Shown: piece after piece, positions 54,647-64,000 of the stretch
How positions within the stretch are numbered: position 1 is the first letter of the stretch
Layout of the letters: each line of letters begins with the position of its first letter
Assembly (NCBI GenBank): GCA_016937155.1
Contig: JAFGWM010000006.1
Span: 38,782-102,781, forward strand
Reading direction: 5' to 3'
DNA length: 64,000 nt
Origin: Deltaproteobacteria bacterium
GTDB lineage: Bacteria > Myxococcota_A > Polyangia > HGW-17
The notes under the pieces: model-generated
What the model was told of the DNA's origin: nothing
Databases searched by the model: none
Seen by the model: the letters and a program-made list of their open reading frames with translations, nothing else
Position numbers and translations under genes: made by a program

Positions 54647-56956
54647 ATGTCTGATTATTTTCAAACAGTTCTCAAATCTCTTCCTCCCATTACACATAAG
54701 AGAAAAAGAAAAAAATTAGGTCAATTCAGGGTTTTTATAGTGGTTCTCGTTATTGTACTCAGCAGTGTTGGCGCTGCTTTTGTTAGTGCAATACTCATTT
54801 ATCGACAAAGTATTCAGTCAATTGAAATAAAGAAACTTAAAAAACTTGTATCATCAACCGTGAGCGATAATCCGTCAAACTACACAAATGCTATTTATGC
54901 TCTTGATCAGACTGAGAACACGTATTCCATGCAGCAAAGGGTATATTTAAAAAACAAGTTCATTGTTTTTCTGATGATGTCTCATGGCAGGATGGAATTT
55001 ATTAAGTATTTTGAAAAAAATGGGGATGACACCAGAAAAGTTCTGTATGAAAATATTTATAAAATAAGTTCGTTTCTTTTGTCAGGTAAATATTCCGATG
55101 CGGCATTTGAATGTGAAAAGGCAATGGCAAGGTTTCCTGGAGAACCCCTTGTTTATTATCTCAGTGGTAAAGCCAGAGTGGAACTGGGTAATTATGAAGC
55201 CGCAAAAATAAGTCTGGGTATTGCAGTTGAGCTGGATAAAAAATACTCCATACCATATGAAATTGAGCTGGCAAGATTGGAGCTTTATAGAGCCAAATAC
55301 GGTAGTGCCATAAAAATATTAAATAAAATACTGCAAAAAAATCCATCTCACATATTGGGCAATCAATTTCTGAAACTCATTTTAACGATAAATGGAAAAA
55401 ACTCTGAAATTTCAGATTCAAAATCCATGAATCCCCTGATTGATGCTGTTTTATCCACTGCCAATGGACTTATATATTTAAGAAATAATCATCTTGAAGA
55501 TGCATTCAGGAGTTGTGTCAGTGGATGGGAGAAATCCAGAATTCCACAGTCTCTGGAGTGTACTGTTAGATCACTAATGAAAATGAATGCTTCCCCGGAG
55601 AAACTTAAGGAGTATCTGTCAATTCTTGAGGAGAATAAAACTCCTGACAGAAAACGCATTCTGGCGGTGTGGCATGTGATGAGAGGAGAATCTCTGATTG
55701 CCGCTAAAATTCTTAAAAAAGAAAAGAGTGATAATTATACGGATATTATATTGAAAATATCAGCTGATCTTGACGATGGTGATACCATCAGAAGGTTATG
55801 CAAAAACATTTCGGATAAAAATATCTATTCATGCCTCTGGGCTTCATGGAGAAGCAGTAACTGGTCACTTTTGAAATCTATTACAGATAAGCATAAACTG
55901 AATTACGTTAATTCATTCTTTATTGACCATGACAGAATAGCTGCATCACAAATGAGGTGCAGTGATGAGGACATGCTTTGTCTGACAGTTAAATTTATGG
56001 CACTCATGGATCTCTGGAAATGGAATGAAGCAGGAAAACTACTTGATAGTATAAATAAACCACTGTTTCAGATGGAAAAATCAATATACATGTCAATGTA
56101 CAGTGAGAGAACGGGAAGATTTTCAGTAGCCTTCAAGCAACTGGATGTTTTGTCCGAGAGAAATCTTGAAAGTCCTGTTCAGCTCTATGATATAGCAAAA
56201 CTGTTATATAAACTTGAACAGAATGAAACCGCAAGATATCTTGCTCAGAAGATCAGAAAACTTCAGGCTGTTAACTATAGAGCACCTCTTATTCTGGCGA
56301 CTTATCATAAAAAGAAGCACCAGTACCGTCTTTTAAAAAAGGATCTGGATGAAATTGCCTTAATGAAGCAAAAAGATCCTGTGGTTTCTCTTTTTTCAGG
56401 AAGTTTTTATCTGCATTCCGGAGAATATAAAAGAATGCTCACGGTTTTAAGAGATGCGATAAAACAGACTCAGTATTACCCCAAATATTATTATCTGGCG
56501 TCCCTGATGCTTTTAAAAAGCAGCAATTTTCCGATGGCTGTTATTCTCATAAATGAGATGCTTGAAAAAGCAGTTGGTAAAAAGGATACAGCATTATTTT
56601 CGTATTATCTGGCGAAATTCATAACAAAAATAGATAAAAAAGAAATGCGGGATGCGAAATTTAATTTAATTGCAAGACTTGAAGAGATGCCTATGGTTCA
56701 TCCATTTGCATTGGAAGTACTGGCTAAACATTATCATTCACTTGATATAAAAAACGGGAAATCTGTTCAATACATGAAAAGAGCTGTCGAGCTTGCTCCT
56801 CAGGCTGTGGAACTGAGGTTAAGACTGGCTGAGTATCTCATGCAGTCCAATTCTGACAGAGCTGTTTTCCACTTGCGTACCATCCTGAGAGATTTTTCTT
56901 TCCATAGTGCAGCTTTTAGAGCAAGAAAACTGCTTCGGGAGAGTAGAAATCCCTGA
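54647..56956 (+). CDS. Membrane-anchored TPR protein
   Basis: 769 residues. Cytoplasmic Lys/Arg-rich N terminus (KRKRKKLG), membrane helix near 29-52 (VFIVVLVIVLSSVGAAFVSA), then a 700-residue helical extracytoplasmic array of TPR-like units (YSDAAFECEKAMARFPGEPL, HYHSLDIKNGKSVQYMKRAV). It overlaps nothing but is closely spaced between neighbours. Probably a scaffold for the envelope or glycosylation genes that follow; no specific family recognised. Confidence 0.7.
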   Translation: MSDYFQTVLKSLPPITHKRKRKKLGQFRVFIVVLVIVLSSVGAAFVSAILIYRQSIQSIEIKKLKKLVSSTVSDNPSNYTNAIYALDQTENTYSMQQRVYLKNKFIVFLMMSHGRMEFIKYFEKNGDDTRKVLYENIYKISSFLLSGKYSDAAFECEKAMARFPGEPLVYYLSGKARVELGNYEAAKISLGIAVELDKKYSIPYEIELARLELYRAKYGSAIKILNKILQKNPSHILGNQFLKLILTINGKNSEISDSKSMNPLIDAVLSTANGLIYLRNNHLEDAFRSCVSGWEKSRIPQSLECTVRSLMKMNASPEKLKEYLSILEENKTPDRKRILAVWHVMRGESLIAAKILKKEKSDNYTDIILKISADLDDGDTIRRLCKNISDKNIYSCLWASWRSSNWSLLKSITDKHKLNYVNSFFIDHDRIAASQMRCSDEDMLCLTVKFMALMDLWKWNEAGKLLDSINKPLFQMEKSIYMSMYSERTGRFSVAFKQLDVLSERNLESPVQLYDIAKLLYKLEQNETARYLAQKIRKLQAVNYRAPLILATYHKKKHQYRLLKKDLDEIALMKQKDPVVSLFSGSFYLHSGEYKRMLTVLRDAIKQTQYYPKYYYLASLMLLKSSNFPMAVILINEMLEKAVGKKDTALFSYYLAKFITKIDKKEMRDAKFNLIARLEEMPMVHPFALEVLAKHYHSLDIKNGKSVQYMKRAVELAPQAVELRLRLAEYLMQSNSDRAVFHLRTILRDFSFHSAAFRARKLLRESRNP

Positions 56957-56969
56957 ATGGAGTTTACAG

Positions 56970-58304
56970 ATGGCAAAAATTTCGGGAAATATTTTTAAAC
57001 ATACCGGTATTTTAATCTCCTGGCTTGCGATAAGTGCTGGTGCATCATATTCTTACAATAGTTATATATTCAATTATATAAAAACAGAAAGCACTTCAAC
57101 TTCCAGAGATTTTTTTCTAAGACTCGGGTTTTACTTTGGGATTCTTATGATTAGTATTCCTTTATCACTGCTATTTGATAAATATGGAAACTCAGGAAGA
57201 TTCATAAATAAAATCACTGGGGCCCGAATCAAAACCGATGATTTTCTGACCAGAGCTCAACAGGTTAAAAGTGGTCAGGCACAGTTTTATATTTTCTTTC
57301 TGATAGCAGCAATTGGAAACTGGTGGATTTTCGATTCACTTGGTGGGAACTTCAATTCCTGGTACAGGAAATACGGCCAGTATTATACTTCCTTAAGATC
57401 CTCTGATGAAAATGCCAGAATTAAAGCCATAAAGAGGCTTTCTTCCTATCATGAGGACAGCGTCATGAAGCTTATTGCAAACCGCATAAATCAGGGCAGT
57501 CCGAGGGAAATTTTAATGTCGGTATGGCTTTCTGGAAAAAATTCACTTACACACCATGAAATTATCTCAGCTATTAAAAAGCGTTCAACTGACAGGGATC
57601 TTAAACTCAAGAATGCATCAATACTGGCTTTGGCCAGATTAACCGAAAATCCACCAATTGATACCGTGCGATTCATTGAGGAGGAGTTGAAAAAATATCT
57701 TTCCACAGGGAAAGTTCCGCCAGAATCCCTGATTTTTGCAGCTGCCTTTCTGAGAACCAGTGAGTTTTTAAATATTTATAGGGATTTTTTCAAACTTAAG
57801 GATGATAGACTGAAAGTTATTCTTACATATGCTATGGTTTGGATCAGGGGGATGACTCCGGAACAGTTATCAAAAACAGTTAGACAATTGAAGTATAATC
57901 TTAAAAAGGGTTCAAACAGATTGAAGTGTATGACAACAGTTGCAATGGCATTTTTATCTGAAAATCTTGACGATGAATCACTTGCAATTCTAAGGCGTGA
58001 ATTTGAAGCCAAAAGTAGTGAATTCAAGTGTTCTCCGGAAATATTTTCATTACATCCTGAGGGCGCCAAAGAAGATACTATTAACATAACAAGACTTTCC
58101 ATTAGGGGATTTACTTATCCGGCACATGGTAATGTCAGATACAGAGAACGAGTTCTGAGGGTTCTGGCTTTGAATCGGGATGACAGCATGATTCCCTGGT
58201 TTAAACGAATGGCTGAAAATGATAATCTTGGTAAATACTTAAAAAATCTGGCGAAACAGGCAGCAAAACGAAAAACGGGGAATAATCAAATTGTCGACTG
58301 GTAA
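56970..58304 (+). CDS. Membrane protein with HEAT-like repeats
   Basis: 444 residues from the ATG at 56970 (GGAG seven bases before). Three membrane helices (ILISWLAISAGASYSYNSYI; LGFYFGILMISIPLSLLF; FYIFFLIAAIGNWWIFDSLG) and then HEAT-like helical repeats (ARIKAIKRLSSYHEDSVMKL; LKLKNASILALARL). It overlaps the start of the DUF2723-type gene. The role is presumably structural within the same membrane complex; inference. Confidence 0.68.
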   Translation: MAKISGNIFKHTGILISWLAISAGASYSYNSYIFNYIKTESTSTSRDFFLRLGFYFGILMISIPLSLLFDKYGNSGRFINKITGARIKTDDFLTRAQQVKSGQAQFYIFFLIAAIGNWWIFDSLGGNFNSWYRKYGQYYTSLRSSDENARIKAIKRLSSYHEDSVMKLIANRINQGSPREILMSVWLSGKNSLTHHEIISAIKKRSTDRDLKLKNASILALARLTENPPIDTVRFIEEELKKYLSTGKVPPESLIFAAAFLRTSEFLNIYRDFFKLKDDRLKVILTYAMVWIRGMTPEQLSKTVRQLKYNLKKGSNRLKCMTTVAMAFLSENLDDESLAILRREFEAKSSEFKCSPEIFSLHPEGAKEDTINITRLSIRGFTYPAHGNVRYRERVLRVLALNRDDSMIPWFKRMAENDNLGKYLKNLAKQAAKRKTGNNQIVDW

Positions 58305-60180
58305 AATAAAGCAGTTAGTTTCAGTTTTCCTGGAAAACCAGGAGAAAATTATTTCATATAGTGCCTTCTGGGTTCCCTTTCTCACATATCTTTTCAGCCT
58401 TCCCCCAGGGGTGACATGGGGGGATTCTCCTGAATTTGCAAATGCTGCTATTTCACTTGGTGTAACTCATCCAAGCGGATATCCACTTTTTACTGTTTTA
58501 GGTAAACTGTTTTCTCTTCTTCCATTTTCTGAAAAAGCTTTTGGTATTACTCTCATGAGTGCACTTTTTCAATCGCTTGCGGTATATTTTGTATTCAGGA
58601 TCTCTAAATTACTGACAGAAAATTCGATATTTTCATTTTTAGGAGCACTGATTCTTACATTTTCATATACCTGGTGGTACCACGGGAGGGTTATTGAAGT
58701 TTATGCGTTACAGAATTTTCTTATAAGTGTAGTTTTCTACCTTGTTCTCAGGTATCTGCAGACTGGAAATCTGAAACTTTTATTTTATATATGTGCATTT
58801 TTCGGATTATCATTCACAAATCACCTTACTGTTATTCTTTTTATTGGCAGTATGCTCTTTATTCTATTTTCCTTTCAATGGAAAAAAGCTGTAACTCCTG
58901 TTAATCTTATAAAATATTTTTTAATTATTGCCGGATTTCAGATTACTTACTTATATATAATCTGGAGAGCCAAAACTGCATCAGGTACAACTATTATGTG
59001 GAATAATCCTGATGATTTAGCATCCTTTTGGTATCATGTCTCAGGTAAGGAATACAGCGTTTTCAGAAAAACCAGTGCAATTTTCAAAGGAATTGAAAAA
59101 TTTTCAAATGCCACAATGAGACAGTTTGGTGTGATTGCTTCTTCTTTTGCTCTTATGGGAATTCTGGAGATTCTTGTTCTCAACTGGAGATACGGTATTT
59201 TCCTCATTGGAGTGTTCTTTACCTATCTGATTTATAATTCATCCTACAGTGTTATGGATATTGATTCCTATTATATGGTTCAGTACATGATTATCTCGAT
59301 AAGTACTTCGGTAGGTGGATACTGGCTTTACAGTCTGAGAAGAGAATCACATAAATGGGTTGCATTTGCCATTCCAGTACTGATGCTATTTACCGCCGGT
59401 GCTTTACTGAAAGAAAATCATGATTTGAGATATAAGGATAATCTGGCACACTATTTTGGCCATCAGGCATGGGATGCACTTCCGGAAAACTCTATTCTGA
59501 TAAGTGATGTGGATGGTCCTGCTTTTACCATGTGGTATCAGGCTTATTCATTGCACCCTGAAGATCTATCCAGAGTGGTTATCACCAGAGCCATGTACAT
59601 GGATAAAAACAAAAAATGGTACAGAGAATTTTTAAGGAAAAAGTATCCAGCGGTTGTATGGCCGGATGAGGGTGTCGCTTATGGCACAAAATTATTTGAA
59701 AAACTCATTTCTCTGAACATCGACAACTGGAAGTTTTTTGCTGCAGTATATTTCAGGATTCCTTTCAGGGATTACTCATATGTCAATCAGGGATGGATAA
59801 GTGCCCTTGTCAGAAGGAACAAGCCTGAAACAGGAGAAATTAAATCAAACAAAGCTCTGCGATGGTCTTATATGACTAAAGTCGTTTATGCAAACGGAAG
59901 AGAATGGTATACCACTGGACAGCGAAGTTTTCATGCCGGTGAAAATATTGGTTGCATAGCTGAATATATTAATAAGCATAAAAAAGTGCTTATTAAATGG
60001 GTGGTTACGGATCCTGATGGTGTGGTATATTCAAAACTTACCAGAGCTATTCCGGTTGGAGAGCCCATCAGTGCCCTGAAATTCAAGATAGGGGAATCCC
60101 AGATTAAATCCGGGGACTGGAATTGCAGTATTTTCGAGGATGGTGCTCTTATATCCCGTATGAAATTCAGGATTAATTAA
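58291..60180 (+). CDS. DUF2723-type GT-C-like membrane glycosyltransferase
   Basis: 629 residues from a TTG (GGGG about ten bases before). Polytopic: about ten membrane helices in residues 20-400, then a periplasmic domain. The N-terminal block LPPGVTWGDSPEFANAAISL, GVTHPSGYPL is the DUF2723 signature (first-loop Asp of GT-C enzymes, GDSPEF), related to protein O-mannosyltransferases. It would transfer sugar from a polyprenyl donor to a surface protein or glycan. Its stop abuts the next start (TAA ATG), so they are coupled. Confidence 0.85.
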   Translation: MSTGKIKQLVSVFLENQEKIISYSAFWVPFLTYLFSLPPGVTWGDSPEFANAAISLGVTHPSGYPLFTVLGKLFSLLPFSEKAFGITLMSALFQSLAVYFVFRISKLLTENSIFSFLGALILTFSYTWWYHGRVIEVYALQNFLISVVFYLVLRYLQTGNLKLLFYICAFFGLSFTNHLTVILFIGSMLFILFSFQWKKAVTPVNLIKYFLIIAGFQITYLYIIWRAKTASGTTIMWNNPDDLASFWYHVSGKEYSVFRKTSAIFKGIEKFSNATMRQFGVIASSFALMGILEILVLNWRYGIFLIGVFFTYLIYNSSYSVMDIDSYYMVQYMIISISTSVGGYWLYSLRRESHKWVAFAIPVLMLFTAGALLKENHDLRYKDNLAHYFGHQAWDALPENSILISDVDGPAFTMWYQAYSLHPEDLSRVVITRAMYMDKNKKWYREFLRKKYPAVVWPDEGVAYGTKLFEKLISLNIDNWKFFAAVYFRIPFRDYSYVNQGWISALVRRNKPETGEIKSNKALRWSYMTKVVYANGREWYTTGQRSFHAGENIGCIAEYINKHKKVLIKWVVTDPDGVVYSKLTRAIPVGEPISALKFKIGESQIKSGDWNCSIFEDGALISRMKFRIN

Positions 60181-62865
60181 ATGACTGGATTGGCCTATTT
60201 AAAAAAATACAGTAGAGTTTTTCTCTGGATTCTGTTGGTACCCCTGACTTTTTTTCTAATGCAGGGTTCAATACTATCCCAGTTCATTGCCACAGGGCTT
60301 TTTTTCACATTATTATGGTATTTACTCAAGTTTTTCAGCAGTGAATTTTCTGTGAAAACGAAGAGATATCTAGCCTGGTTAGCTGGTCCTTTATCCTTTG
60401 GTCTGCTTATTTTTTTAATTTACCATCCTATTTTTTTTGGAAATATGCCATGGATTGCTGATCATAGCGTTCATCAGATGAAGGCATGGATTTTTTACAA
60501 CAAGATAATATCAGGATTTTCCCTTACAGGCTGGACTGACTTTGCTTCCGGAGGTTATCCTGCAGAATTGCTTTATCCTCCACTTGCGGATATTTACATA
60601 TCTTTAATCAAATTTATTTCCTTTGGATTTTTAACCTGGGAGCAGGTTTATGCCCTGTCCTTTGGCATGTTTTTGGTTTTTTATTACTTTACCTACTTTT
60701 TTATCGGCAATAAAATTGGAGGTAGGGTTGGGGCATTTGCCAGTGGAGTATTTGCTCTCATTGATATGGGGGCTTTCAGGCAGGGCGGTTGGATTTTTAT
60801 GGTAAGGTGGGGTGTCTGGCCGTTGAGTTTTGCTATTGCACTTACTTTAGCCTCATTATTTTTCCTGCATGAATATCTGGATGAAAAATCGACGTTCAGA
60901 AAGCCAGTAATTTTTTCATCTCTGGCTCTTCTTTGTCATCCTATGTCACTTTTAACGATTTTTCCCGTGTCCATTGCACTTTTATGGTTTCATTTTTTTC
61001 CTTCTATAAAAAGAGTTCAACTTATTTTAAGATATCTGAAATGGTCAGTTTTTGTAGTGATGATCACTGCATGGTGGCTTTTTCCTTTTCTTTCCTTTGC
61101 TCCGTCTTACAGTGTTCACGTAAGTGCTATAAATGGTACTATAAATAATATAGCAAATGGATTCTGGAATTTTCAGTTATGGGGGAATTCGCCAATCTGG
61201 GTTTTAGCACTTGGTTTTTGGGGTTGTTTCAGAATTTTAAAGGATGGACATGATAAGTTCATGCTTGCTCTTTTGTCTTCTTCTCTCATCATACTTGTGG
61301 TTACAAGTTCTACAGTCATCGGTGGTTTAGGTTTATTCGAATCGATTCCTTCATTAAAACACGTACAATTTCCGAGATATCTGCTTTTTGTCAAAGCGAG
61401 TTTATTCTTCTCGGCTGCAATCGGTGTAAAATTTTTAATCGAGTGGTTCAAATCATCAACCGAAATCAGATGGCATATAAAAAGCATTTTTATCATTGCT
61501 TTTATGGGGTTAATTATTCCGGGTATTTTACATTTTACTGACAATTATCTTGTTCCTTTGACAAAATATCCTTTTTCCCCTGAATTTAAAAAAGGAATTT
61601 TTGAAATAGCCAAATACCTTAAAGACAGAAAAAAGGCAGATGACAGTTTTTACAGAGTGGCTCTTGATGGTTCCTTTGGAGAACATCGTCATGCTGCGTT
61701 CAGTATTTATAGTGGGCTGCCATTTGTAAAACTGAGTTTTGTCCCTGCGCAGACTTATAAATACAGGGCGAAAGTGAAAAATTCTGATATTCCCCGGAGT
61801 ACAGAGCAGTTAAAGCTATTGAATGTCAGATATATTGTTTCCATGGGTCCTTCGAGAATAAAGAAAATTAAGCTGCTTAAAAAATCCTATGGTTTATATC
61901 TGTATGAATTTATGGAGTATTCTTCTAAACGTGTTTTTACCGGTACAGCAGGAACTAAATCATATAATTTTGAAAATAATTCTTTGAATTTAACACTGGA
62001 TGGAGGAATTGAAAATAATGAGATTCGTTTCAATATTCATCCCTTCAGAAACTGGAAAGTCAAAGTAAATGGAAAAGATGCTGAACTTTCAAACTGGAGT
62101 AATGGACCACTGACTTTTATGAAAGTTTATGCTCCTAGGGATGCCGTAATCAAGCTGTATTATAAAAAAAGCACACTTGAGTATATTAGTCTGATTATTT
62201 CCATAATTTTTATTTTGTTGTTCATGCTCCCGGTTTCCTGGTCATATCCTGTAGGAAACTTTTTTGAGAAAAAACTATCATCAGGGAGCCATAAAATTTT
62301 TGGCTGGATCAGTAGAGTCTGGCATTCAAAGAATGGAAGAATATTTTTTATTACAATTGGCATTATAACCACAGGACTAGTTTTATATAAATCTTATGTT
62401 TTATCGCCTTTTGGAACTGAATATTTAAAATTGCGTCATGCAAATGTTAAAAAGATAGTAAAAGATAAGAGTCACAAATGTCTTTATTTTTATCCAGCGA
62501 GACACTACTGCGGTACAGGAACTGATTATGTTGGTATAGAATCAAGGGGCGTAGGAAGAGAAATTTATACAGGGATTTTCCTGCATCCCAGTCAAAAACG
62601 GACTTATGAATTAACTTGGGAAGATGTAAAAATACAAAATGGGATAACTCTGGAAGGGGGCCTTGATGATACAACATCTGAGGGGAAAAAATCAGTTTTC
62701 ATAAAAATATTTTTCAATAATAAGTTGTTAAAAGAATTGAAGTTTTATAGAAAATGGCACTGGAATTCAACATTTATTAAAATTGCAGATAAGGGGAATC
62801 TGAGGATTCTGATAAATGCAGATTCATCAGGAAATAATTTTCTTTTTCGTGTAAAAAAGGACTGA
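60181..62865 (+). CDS. Large polytopic membrane protein, GT-C/YfhO-like
   Basis: 894 residues. About twelve membrane helices to residue 450, a periplasmic domain (about 460-655), a C-terminal helix pair and a final beta domain (about 760-894). The first loop holds NMPWIADHSVHQMKAW and the motif FASGGYPAELLYPPLADIYI, as in GT-C enzymes and the membrane family once annotated as 6-pyruvoyl-tetrahydropterin synthase-related. A glycosyltransferase or flippase role is inferred. Same operon as the DUF2723-type gene. AT-rich. Confidence 0.75.
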   Translation: MTGLAYLKKYSRVFLWILLVPLTFFLMQGSILSQFIATGLFFTLLWYLLKFFSSEFSVKTKRYLAWLAGPLSFGLLIFLIYHPIFFGNMPWIADHSVHQMKAWIFYNKIISGFSLTGWTDFASGGYPAELLYPPLADIYISLIKFISFGFLTWEQVYALSFGMFLVFYYFTYFFIGNKIGGRVGAFASGVFALIDMGAFRQGGWIFMVRWGVWPLSFAIALTLASLFFLHEYLDEKSTFRKPVIFSSLALLCHPMSLLTIFPVSIALLWFHFFPSIKRVQLILRYLKWSVFVVMITAWWLFPFLSFAPSYSVHVSAINGTINNIANGFWNFQLWGNSPIWVLALGFWGCFRILKDGHDKFMLALLSSSLIILVVTSSTVIGGLGLFESIPSLKHVQFPRYLLFVKASLFFSAAIGVKFLIEWFKSSTEIRWHIKSIFIIAFMGLIIPGILHFTDNYLVPLTKYPFSPEFKKGIFEIAKYLKDRKKADDSFYRVALDGSFGEHRHAAFSIYSGLPFVKLSFVPAQTYKYRAKVKNSDIPRSTEQLKLLNVRYIVSMGPSRIKKIKLLKKSYGLYLYEFMEYSSKRVFTGTAGTKSYNFENNSLNLTLDGGIENNEIRFNIHPFRNWKVKVNGKDAELSNWSNGPLTFMKVYAPRDAVIKLYYKKSTLEYISLIISIIFILLFMLPVSWSYPVGNFFEKKLSSGSHKIFGWISRVWHSKNGRIFFITIGIITTGLVLYKSYVLSPFGTEYLKLRHANVKKIVKDKSHKCLYFYPARHYCGTGTDYVGIESRGVGREIYTGIFLHPSQKRTYELTWEDVKIQNGITLEGGLDDTTSEGKKSVFIKIFFNNKLLKELKFYRKWHWNSTFIKIADKGNLRILINADSSGNNFLFRVKKD

Positions 62866-62871
62866 ATTAAT

Positions 62872-63693
62872 ATGAGAAGGATGCTTATTCCAGTTTTATT
62901 TTTCTCCTTTGTTTCTATGGGACGCGTATCGGCTAAGGATTACGTAAAGTATAATCCTGAAATCAGTGCTCCAATCACTCTTGGCACACTAAGCTTTTGG
63001 CTTGCAGGAGAATTTTTGAAGGATACTCTGGCACCAAAGAAATGTAGATGGTGCCGCAAAATGTGTTTTGATGAGCTTATCAGAAAGAAAATTTCATGGG
63101 GAAGTGACAGGGATACAGCCCATCATATTTCTAATATAATTCTTGCCTCAATTCCGATAATAAATATGGGCTTTTTAGGTTTTTCAGGTGAGGATGCATT
63201 TACATCAGGAGCCAGATTCAGCGAAAATGGTTTCGCTTTTTTAGTTGGAATTGAAACCTTGGGTGCAGCCTTGTTTCTTAACCAGGCGGTAAAATTTGTT
63301 GTGGCTCGAGAAAGACCTTTAACCAGATATACATTTGGAGACAAGAAGGAAAATTCAGACCTGAGATTATCTTTTTACAGTGGACATACAACAGCAGCAT
63401 TTGCATTTGCTACCGCCTCAAGTGTTCTGATTCAAATGAAGGGTTGGAAATATGCATCAGTTTCCTGGGGTGTTAATATGACCCTGGCGACTCTTACTGG
63501 GTATTTCCGGATTGCTGCTGACAGGCACTATTTCAGTGATGTTCTTATAGGGGCAATTACAGGAATAGCCGCAGGGCTATTAATACCAAGATTACATAAG
63601 GTTTCATCGGATTCTGAAAGTAACACAAAATCAGAACTGAATATCATTCCAAAACAGGTACACTGGATATTTTCAATGGGAATCCCATTTTAA
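62872..63693 (+). CDS. PAP2-family membrane phosphatase
   Basis: 273 residues, signal-like first helix then several membrane helices. The three PAP2 motifs are intact: KFVVARERP (about 143-151), SGHT (about 168) and RIAADRHYFSDV (about 206-217). The family dephosphorylates phosphatidate, undecaprenyl diphosphate or lipid A. Coming after two GT-C-like genes, recycling of a lipid carrier is likely. An unusual CRWCRKMC stretch precedes the core. Last gene before the repeat array. Confidence 0.9.
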   Translation: MRRMLIPVLFFSFVSMGRVSAKDYVKYNPEISAPITLGTLSFWLAGEFLKDTLAPKKCRWCRKMCFDELIRKKISWGSDRDTAHHISNIILASIPIINMGFLGFSGEDAFTSGARFSENGFAFLVGIETLGAALFLNQAVKFVVARERPLTRYTFGDKKENSDLRLSFYSGHTTAAFAFATASSVLIQMKGWKYASVSWGVNMTLATLTGYFRIAADRHYFSDVLIGAITGIAAGLLIPRLHKVSSDSESNTKSELNIIPKQVHWIFSMGIPF

Positions 63694-64000
63694 TTCACCC
63701 ACCCTTGGTTAGTTTTTTCACTCTTTTCCCTCCTCTCTTTCAACCCACCCTTGGTTAGTTTTTTCCCTCTTTTTCCCTCCTCTCTTTCAACCCCCCTAGT
63801 TTAGTTTTTCACCTCTTTTTCCCTCCTCTCTTTCAACCCCCCTAGGTTAGTTTTTCACCTCTTTTTCCCTCCTCTCTTTCAACCCCCCTAGGTTAGTTTT
63901 TCACCTCTTTTTCCCTCTCTTCTTACACGCCCAGGTTAGTTTTTCCCCTCTTTCCCCTCCTCTCTTCTTACACGCCCAGATTAGTTTTTCCCCTCTTTTC
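63694..64000. repeat. 46-bp pyrimidine-rich tandem repeat array, runs off window
   Basis: The landmark GGTTAGTTTTT (variants GTTTAG, GATTAG) recurs at 63707, 63753, 63799, 63845, 63891, 63934 and 63979: spacing 46, 46, 46, 46, 43, 45. Each unit is followed by a C/T-only run (CACCTCTTTTTCCCTCC, then TCTCTTTCAA). At least seven units; the array continues past base 64000. No unique spacers, so not a CRISPR. No open frame or family recognised. Confidence 0.9.

Noticed and set aside
63694..64000. CRISPR array
   Set aside because: Units are contiguous tandem copies without unique spacers, and no cas gene is present.

Overview
The window reads as a fragment of an AT-rich chromosome (roughly 40% GC by eye) from an uncultured bacterium of the Myxococcota / former Deltaproteobacteria type. 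Pointers to that placement, all inference, are two large secreted proteins with thrombospondin type 3 or MopE-like Cys/Asp repeats ending in a GCGC + membrane helix + Arg tail (MYXO-CTERM-like), a PEGA-domain protein, a kinase-fold membrane protein, a zinc-ribbon/proline-rich protein with KKTMM motifs, TrmFO, a sigma-54 activator and a non-flagellar-looking type III export gate. No rRNA, tRNA or CRISPR was seen.

Layout. Positions 1-7069 are accessory. A large STAND-type NTPase gene enters from the left edge (its reading frame is open to base 3) and is followed by an attC-like integron recombination site, a frameshifted DUF1016-type nuclease remnant, a 2-Cys peroxiredoxin gene, about 0.7 kb with no recognisable gene, and a beta-helix lipoprotein whose composition looks different from the rest. 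Positions 7070-9875 (minus) hold a four-gene operon of small membrane, zinc-ribbon and PH-like proteins, two of them clear paralogues. Positions 10127-15451 (minus) encode a 1774-residue calcium-binding-type repeat protein with twelve 99-bp tandem repeats. Positions 15548-24336 hold comF, glgA, a pseudokinase / lipoprotein / PEGA operon, a beta-propeller protein and uppP.

Positions 24410-29171 are a divergent pair: a FIST sensor gene with a good sigma-54 promoter, and a large GAF/PAS sigma-54 activator, with a perfect 11-bp inverted repeat between them. This looks like a self-contained regulatory unit. Positions 29172-35648 (minus) are a housekeeping operon: dprA, topA, trmFO, maf, yggS and a lipoprotein. 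Positions 35882-41204 (plus) run from a Cys-rich lipoprotein through hemW, a BamD-like lipoprotein and a TPR protein into FliO-like, SctR, SctS and SctT export-gate genes.

Positions 41356-48820 hold a 1401-residue double-ASKHA 2-hydroxyacyl-CoA dehydratase activase-like protein preceded by a textbook Pho-box, convergent with a PhoR/PhoB-like operon that also encodes a DUF3592-like membrane protein. Position 49190 starts a CARDB/MopE-like repeat protein. A long plus-strand run (52643-63693) then joins ftsY, small membrane, TPR and HEAT proteins, two GT-C-like polytopic proteins and a PAP2 phosphatase. The window ends in a pyrimidine-rich array of 46-bp tandem repeats running off the right edge.

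The best candidates for something undescribed are the STAND gene with its attC-like site, the PH-like/zinc-ribbon cluster with a conserved CGC...CCFH signature, the pseudokinase operon, the FIST / sigma-54 unit, the orphan export gate, and the terminal repeat array.
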